Below are positions 24,040-27,875 of a stretch of 27,875 nucleotides of DNA, in pieces (position 1 is the first letter of the stretch; every line of letters begins with the position of its first letter). The DNA lies in NCBI GenBank assembly GCA_001795165.1, contig MGNS01000063.1, positions 27,965-55,839 of the forward strand, given 5' to 3'. The notes below the pieces were generated by a model, which was given only the letters and a program-made list of their open reading frames with translations, searched no databases and was not told where the DNA came from. The stretch comes from Chloroflexi bacterium RBG_16_57_11. Lineage in GTDB: Bacteria; Chloroflexota; Anaerolineae; Anaerolineales; UBA4823. The position numbers and the translations under genes were made by a program.

Positions 24040-24825
24040 TCAGGGGACCGGTTGGGCTGCAGACCGGGAAAGGTCGGCGCGCATCAGCTCCAGCTGGTGC
24101 GGTTTATCAACATCCATCCCGATTTCTGCGTACGGGCAGAGCAGAGCCCGACCGGTCAGGTTGACCCGCCGGGTCACCCGCTTGATGGCACTTTCCATAG
24201 TAATCTGACGCAACAGCAAGAGCAGTAGCGTGTCGTAGCCAAGCAGCGCGGCTTGCTTGAAAACATTTTTGCGCGAGGCAATAATGCGCTCCCATAGCTC
24301 ATCATTTCCTGTAACCGTCATGGTGCGTACCACGTTCAGGTCGCCGCCACAAACTTCAACGTCTTTCAGCCGTGTGAACGAGCGTTTTGAGCCTGGGTAG
24401 CGCGCCTCCATCACCTGCCGGGTGATGACATTGTAATAAACGTCCTCGTCTGTCTGCATGGCGGTGCGTACGACCCAATCGACGTGTTCGGACCGGATCC
24501 CCGGAATGTCTGCTGAGACGACCGCCACATGACCCGCAGAGGGGTTGATTTCCAGTACTTTCTTCACCCCACAACGAATGTTCAGCAGGATCGACCCTTC
24601 GCCTTCGATAAACGCAACAACTTTTTGGCTGTGAAGACCACTGTTCTCGTCCAGGCCGACGACCAAAAACTGATCGATCGTTTCCGCCCCGTCCAACGCA
24701 TCCAGCACCCATTGCACCATGGGTTTGCCGGCGACATCCAGCAGGGCTTTGGGCGCGCCCTGGGTGAAGGGGTACAGTGGCTCATCCGGTCCTGGGATCC
24801 CACCAGCGATTACGATTGCGTCCAT
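24040..24825 (-). CDS. MobA-like NTP transferase family protein
   Basis: 261 residues. The N-terminus has the nucleotidyltransferase loop AIVIAGGIPG and the Lys of APKALLDVAGKPMVQWVLDAL. The metal-binding Asp is in VAVVSADIPG. This matches the MobA-like/GT-A fold that activates a phosphorylated small molecule with CTP, GTP or UTP. The second half departs from MobA: RSFTRLKDVEVCGGDLNVV, a Leu-rich LLLLLLRQ stretch and CPYAEIGMDVDKPHQLEL at the end. The last part (DVDKPHQLEL) is typical for such enzymes. The gene lies 41 bases after the 'quinate dehydrogenase'-type gene and 13 before the PAP2 gene. The nucleotide and acceptor are unknown. Confidence 0.85.
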   Translation of the reverse strand: MDAIVIAGGIPGPDEPLYPFTQGAPKALLDVAGKPMVQWVLDALDGAETIDQFLVVGLDENSGLHSQKVVAFIEGEGSILLNIRCGVKKVLEINPSAGHVAVVSADIPGIRSEHVDWVVRTAMQTDEDVYYNVITRQVMEARYPGSKRSFTRLKDVEVCGGDLNVVRTMTVTGNDELWERIIASRKNVFKQAALLGYDTLLLLLLRQITMESAIKRVTRRVNLTGRALLCPYAEIGMDVDKPHQLELMRADLSRSAAQPVP

Positions 24826-24866
24826 ATCTGTTCGACTCCCAAATTTGCACTGATCTCTGCGCCAGG

Positions 24867-25775
24867 CTAAGTGTTCAATTCCTGGATTTGTGGCTCGAAA
24901 CCGAGGCGATCGAGAAGCTCGTTAATCTCCGCGTAGGACAGCTTGCGTTTTTTGCCCGAGATTGCAATCAGCGCCGCTTCCATCATGTTTGTGCCAAAGG
25001 AACGCCCATCCAGAACCGGAGTGCCGGTGACCAGGTACTTGACCCCAGCCTGGCGGAAGGTTTCGAAATCTGTTGGGGTGGTGGTGTTGGTGACGATGAT
25101 CTTGCCATCCAGGCGTGCGGGCATATGCCGCACAATGTAATGGAGGTCGCCGGCAATCACTGTCGCCCAGCGGTAGTAGGATTCCCACTTCGGTAATCGC
25201 ACCTCCTGTTTTTCCCCGGTTGGATAGACCCACTCGAAAGGCAGGCGGCCTGCCACCGGCATCAGCAGCGCCGCCAGCCGCTTGAGGCTCTTTTCGCTAC
25301 GCACGGCGATTGGAAGGCCTAGCCCGAACATCAAATCGCCAAACACACATTCGTACCCGGCATCCAGAAAGGACTTCGTCATACCCCAGCGATCGGCGCC
25401 TCCGGTCATCAGGGCAGTCTTGCCCAGCTTGCTTACGTATGCGCCGATGTGATTATCGATGAAAGGGGCCAGCTTGAATTCAAGGGTGTTCTTCAGTCCT
25501 GCCCCATCGACAATGGGGGTCTCTTTGACAAAACGGACCATTGGTTTCACTGAATATAGCGGATACCATATGTCATCCACTTGCAATCCCAGGTCGGCGC
25601 CGCCCACTCCGAACGCATCCACTGTGCCATCCAGCTCTTTATAAAGCTGGGCGGCTTTTTCCATATCACCGTCTGTGCCGATGCGCTCGATGGACACTTG
25701 CTCCCCCAACAGTTCCACTACCACCGTTTTGTTGCGTTTGGATGAACCTATACTGATGCTGACTGCGCGCTTCAT
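24867..25775 (-). CDS. Uncharacterised protein of the family often labelled 'quinate 5-dehydrogenase'
   Basis: 302 residues. The family is recognisable from MKRAVSISIGSSKRNKTVVV, ERIGTDGDMEKAAQLYKELD, VDAFGVGGADLGL and TPIVDGAGLKNTLE. I recall this label from automatic annotation of Clostridia and Chloroflexota homologues; I know of no enzymology behind it. No Rossmann GxGxxG is apparent at the N-terminus. The middle (LMFGLGLPIAVRSEKSLKRLA) and end (KYLVTGTPVLDGRSFGTNMMEAA) are well formed and may create a binding site. The ATG at 25775 has AGGAG seven to eight bases upstream. It is the first gene of a three-gene minus-strand unit with the NTP transferase and PAP2 genes. Confidence 0.75.
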   Translation of the reverse strand: MKRAVSISIGSSKRNKTVVVELLGEQVSIERIGTDGDMEKAAQLYKELDGTVDAFGVGGADLGLQVDDIWYPLYSVKPMVRFVKETPIVDGAGLKNTLEFKLAPFIDNHIGAYVSKLGKTALMTGGADRWGMTKSFLDAGYECVFGDLMFGLGLPIAVRSEKSLKRLAALLMPVAGRLPFEWVYPTGEKQEVRLPKWESYYRWATVIAGDLHYIVRHMPARLDGKIIVTNTTTPTDFETFRQAGVKYLVTGTPVLDGRSFGTNMMEAALIAISGKKRKLSYAEINELLDRLGFEPQIQELNT

Positions 25776-25838
25776 GCAGCCTTCTCCTTTCGTTTTGTTT
25801 ATTTATCAGCCCGTCTTGAGCCCGGCAGGTAACATTCC

Positions 25839-25848
25839 GAGTATACTC
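25839..25848. promoter_or_regulatory. Perfect 10-bp palindrome between divergent genes
   Basis: GAGTATACTC sits in the 204-base divergent gap between the minus-strand unit beginning at 25775 and ilvE. It contains TATACT on either strand, so it may serve as a -10 element for the minus-strand genes, or as an operator half. No matching -35 was found. Apart from this and the ilvE promoter, I see nothing in the gap. Confidence 0.35.
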
Positions 25849-25914
25849 TCATTCAGCCAATTCTGATACCCCTCGATGGTTGAACTCTTCGTAGGAGGTG
25901 TCTTTACCCCGGAG

Positions 25915-25923
25915 TGTTATAAT
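25915..25923 (+). promoter_or_regulatory. Extended -10 promoter for ilvE
   Basis: The plus strand reads TGTTATAAT, a perfect TGn-TATAAT extended -10 without a recognisable -35. The start near 25930 gives a leader of about 50 bases ending in AAATGGAGGT before the ilvE ATG. The leader is too short for a T-box or a peptide attenuator. Confidence 0.65.
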
Positions 25924-25979
25924 CTTGCAAGCTGTTACCTGTTAAAACATTCGAATGACCAAATGGAGGTGGTCTCATC

Positions 25980-26924
25980 ATGGAATTTCCGAAATTTGCA
26001 TATTTTGGCGGTAAGATTGTGCCTTATTCCGAAGCAAAAGTCGGTGTATTGACCCACGCGCTCAATTATGGGACGGCGGCGTTTGGCGGGATGCGGGCTT
26101 ACTGGAACGCCGAACAAGAAGAGTTGAACATATTTCGCCCGATCGATCATTACCGGCGCTTCTTGAGCTCCAGCCGATTGTTAATGATGGAATTCGACCA
26201 GACCCCCGAAGAGCTGACGCAGGTAACCATTGAATTATTACACGCCGAGGGTTATCGGCGTAATATTTACATCCGCCCACTGGCGTTCAAGGCCGACGAG
26301 TCAATTGGTGTCAAGCTGCACGACCTACGGGATGAGCTATCGATTGTGGCGGTTCCGTTTGAGCGCTATGTCACCAATGATACGAACGCCCATGTCACCT
26401 TCTCTTCCTGGCGCCGGGTGGACGATAATATGATCCCGGCGCGCGGCAAGATCAGCGGCTCCTACGCCAATTCTGCTTTTGTCAAGTCGGATGCAGTCCT
26501 GGCGGGGTTCGATGAGGCCCTGGTGCTCAACCAGGACGGCCATGTGTCCGAGGGCAGCGCGATGAACATCTTCATGCTGCGCGATGGTGTGGTGGTCACC
26601 CCGCCGATTACCGACAACATCCTTGAAGGGATCACCCGGCGATCGGTGATGGAGCTGATAAGCAAGGAGCTCGGCTTGACACTGGTCGAGCGTCCCATCG
26701 ACCGCACGGAAGTCTATCTATGTGACGAGTTCTTCATGACCGGTACGGCTGCGCAGATCACCGCGGTCACCCGAGTGGACTACCGTCCAATTGGCACGGG
26801 TGTGATGGGTCCGATTGCGACCCAGCTGCGCAGGATATTCGAGGACATCGTCTACGGACGGCACCCAAAATACCGCCACTGGAACACACCGGTATACGCC
26901 AGGGTAGCCGACAAGGCGCTTTGA
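25980..26924 (+). CDS. ilvE: Branched-chain amino acid aminotransferase
   Basis: 314 residues, the usual IlvE length. It moves an amino group between glutamate and the 2-oxo acids of leucine, isoleucine and valine, using PLP. The N-terminus AYFGGKIVPYSEAKVGVLTH and LNYGTAAFGGMRAY is typical. The Schiff-base Lys157 lies in ARGKISGSYANS. The PLP-phosphate region reads EALVLNQDGHVSEGSAMNIF, followed by ILEGITRRSVMEL and EVYLCDEFFMTGTAAQITAV. These favour fold-type IV IlvE over D-amino-acid transaminase or ADC lyase. The ATG has GGAGGT upstream with nine bases between. The next gene begins 18 bases after its stop. Confidence 0.94.
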   Translation: MEFPKFAYFGGKIVPYSEAKVGVLTHALNYGTAAFGGMRAYWNAEQEELNIFRPIDHYRRFLSSSRLLMMEFDQTPEELTQVTIELLHAEGYRRNIYIRPLAFKADESIGVKLHDLRDELSIVAVPFERYVTNDTNAHVTFSSWRRVDDNMIPARGKISGSYANSAFVKSDAVLAGFDEALVLNQDGHVSEGSAMNIFMLRDGVVVTPPITDNILEGITRRSVMELISKELGLTLVERPIDRTEVYLCDEFFMTGTAAQITAVTRVDYRPIGTGVMGPIATQLRRIFEDIVYGRHPKYRHWNTPVYARVADKAL

Positions 26925-26942
26925 GCCAGTCTGAGCGCACGG

Positions 26943-27875
26943 ATGATCGAATCATCCCTGGCTGAACCGCTGCTGGCTTGCTTGCGATTGGATCAGAGCC
27001 AGGAGAAGCTTGCACAGCTCCAGTCGCTGACCACTGAGGATTTGGAAACGGTGGTTGATCAGGCGCGCCTGTATGGCGTGATGCCCTTACTGTTCTCTGA
27101 GATCAAAAACCTATCCGGCCAGGCCTCATTTCCACAGGCCAGCTGGCAGGACCTGCACAACAGCTTTATAACCAGCGCGGGCAGGAATCTCATTCTCTAC
27201 CGCGAATTAGCTGACATTCTGAAGGCGTTGCAGCCAGCGGGCATCCCGGTGATCTTGCTCAAGGGGGTGCACCTGGCAAAATGGATCTATCCGGAGGTCG
27301 CCCTGCGGCCGATGGGGGATATTGACCTGCTGCTGCGGCGGGACGACCTGGCTCAGGCAGCCTCCATCTTGCAAGGCCAGGGGTATCGCTATGTCAGGGC
27401 GTTCAAACTTGAACGCGAGGTGCGGAAACACCAGCATATCCCGGCGCTCTGGCAACCGGGTAAAGCCCCGGTAGAATTGCACTGGCATATCGCCACGCCG
27501 GGTAGCCCGCTGAACGTAGATCTGGAGGGATTGTTTGCGCGAGCTCAACCCGTGATGGTGGACGGAACGCCTGCGCTGGTGCTCTCACCCGAGGATCTGC
27601 TGCTGCACATCAGCTATCACCTTCTGCAGGAGGAGTTCGTTCGCGGGCTGAAGCGCCTGTATGACATCGCTGCGCTCACCACTTGTTTGGGTGAGCAGCT
27701 CGACTGGTCGCAGCTGCAGCTGCGCGCAGAGCAATGGAACTTCCGGAAGGGTCTGTTTCTGGTCCTGCATCTGGCATGCGCCTTGCTGAACGCCTCTGTA
27801 CCGCGTGATGTTTTGGGGTCGCTTTGCCCACCCGACTTCACCCCTGAGCTGGATGCCCAGGCGCAGCAGCGGGGT
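26943..27875 (+). CDS. Uncharacterised nucleotidyltransferase family protein, 3' end cut by window
   Basis: The frame is open for 311 codons from the ATG at 26943 to the window edge. It has the pattern of the NTP_transf_5 (PF14907-type) family. A helical N-terminus is followed by AGIPVILLKGVHLAKWIYP, then RPMGDIDLLLRRDDLAQA, with the paired acidic residues (Asp-x-Asp) of a polymerase-beta-like site. VELHWHIA and LSPEDLLLHISYHLL come next. Members often sit in surface-polysaccharide regions but their reaction is not established. The ribosome site is weak (GAGCGCACGG), and the 18-base gap suggests co-transcription with ilvE. No other glycan gene is visible in the window. Confidence 0.85.
   Translation, partial: MIESSLAEPLLACLRLDQSQEKLAQLQSLTTEDLETVVDQARLYGVMPLLFSEIKNLSGQASFPQASWQDLHNSFITSAGRNLILYRELADILKALQPAGIPVILLKGVHLAKWIYPEVALRPMGDIDLLLRRDDLAQAASILQGQGYRYVRAFKLEREVRKHQHIPALWQPGKAPVELHWHIATPGSPLNVDLEGLFARAQPVMVDGTPALVLSPEDLLLHISYHLLQEEFVRGLKRLYDIAALTTCLGEQLDWSQLQLRAEQWNFRKGLFLVLHLACALLNASVPRDVLGSLCPPDFTPELDAQAQQRG

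Overview
The window looks like part of the chromosome of a GC-rich anaerobic or facultative bacterium, most likely Chloroflexota, class Anaerolineae. The clues are lipoproteins with Thr/Pro/Ala-rich linkers after the lipobox, an NBR1-Ig-like lipoprotein, a DUF951 protein, dephospho-CoA kinase fused to a GNAT-like domain next to a CdaA/YbbR pair, and an oxygen-sensitive glycyl radical enzyme. This placement is inferred from gene content. There is no rRNA or other marker in the window. I saw no tRNA, rRNA, CRISPR array, insertion sequence or phage gene. No gene-free stretch exceeds about 210 bases.

Layout, left to right. (1) 1-3083, minus strand: coaE-GNAT, cdaA and a YbbR/CdaR protein cut by the left edge. 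This is a cyclic-di-AMP synthesis unit behind a good promoter at 3124-3152. (2) 3286-11321, minus: a complete peptide/nickel-type ABC importer transcribed in the order SBP, permease B, permease C, ATPase D, ATPase F, second SBP. Its promoter is TTGACA-16-TATAAT at 11483-11510. The last gene encodes a solute-binding protein whose N-terminal lobe has moved to the C-terminus, a natural circular permutation. Permease C carries an extra hydrophobic block of about 100 residues. (3) 11517-15882, minus: glycyl radical enzyme, its radical-SAM activase and an FMN-type split-barrel protein, preceded by an orphan FCD (GntR/FadR ligand-binding) domain without its helix-turn-helix. (4) 16619-16843, plus: a small Cys/His-rich protein. 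(5) 16853-20264, minus: site-2-protease-like M50 protein, HD-domain protein, TyrA-like dehydrogenase with altered active-site motifs, and glycine C-acetyltransferase, closely spaced as an operon. (6) 20344-23530, plus: DUF951, NBR1-Ig lipoprotein, rsmI and phosphoglucose/phosphomannose isomerase. This unit diverges from (5) through two facing extended -10 promoters, and the DUF951 gene is probably leaderless. (7) 23496-25775, minus: a 'quinate 5-dehydrogenase'-type protein, a nucleotidyltransferase and a PAP2 phosphatase. The last overlaps the end of the isomerase gene convergently. (8) 25980-27875, plus: branched-chain aminotransferase, then a nucleotidyltransferase-family protein cut by the right edge.

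Working together: the importer and the glycyl radical cluster lie head to tail on one strand and may supply and ferment the same kind of compound, but nothing in the sequence names the substrate. The circularly permuted binding protein with its modified permease is the most unusual item.
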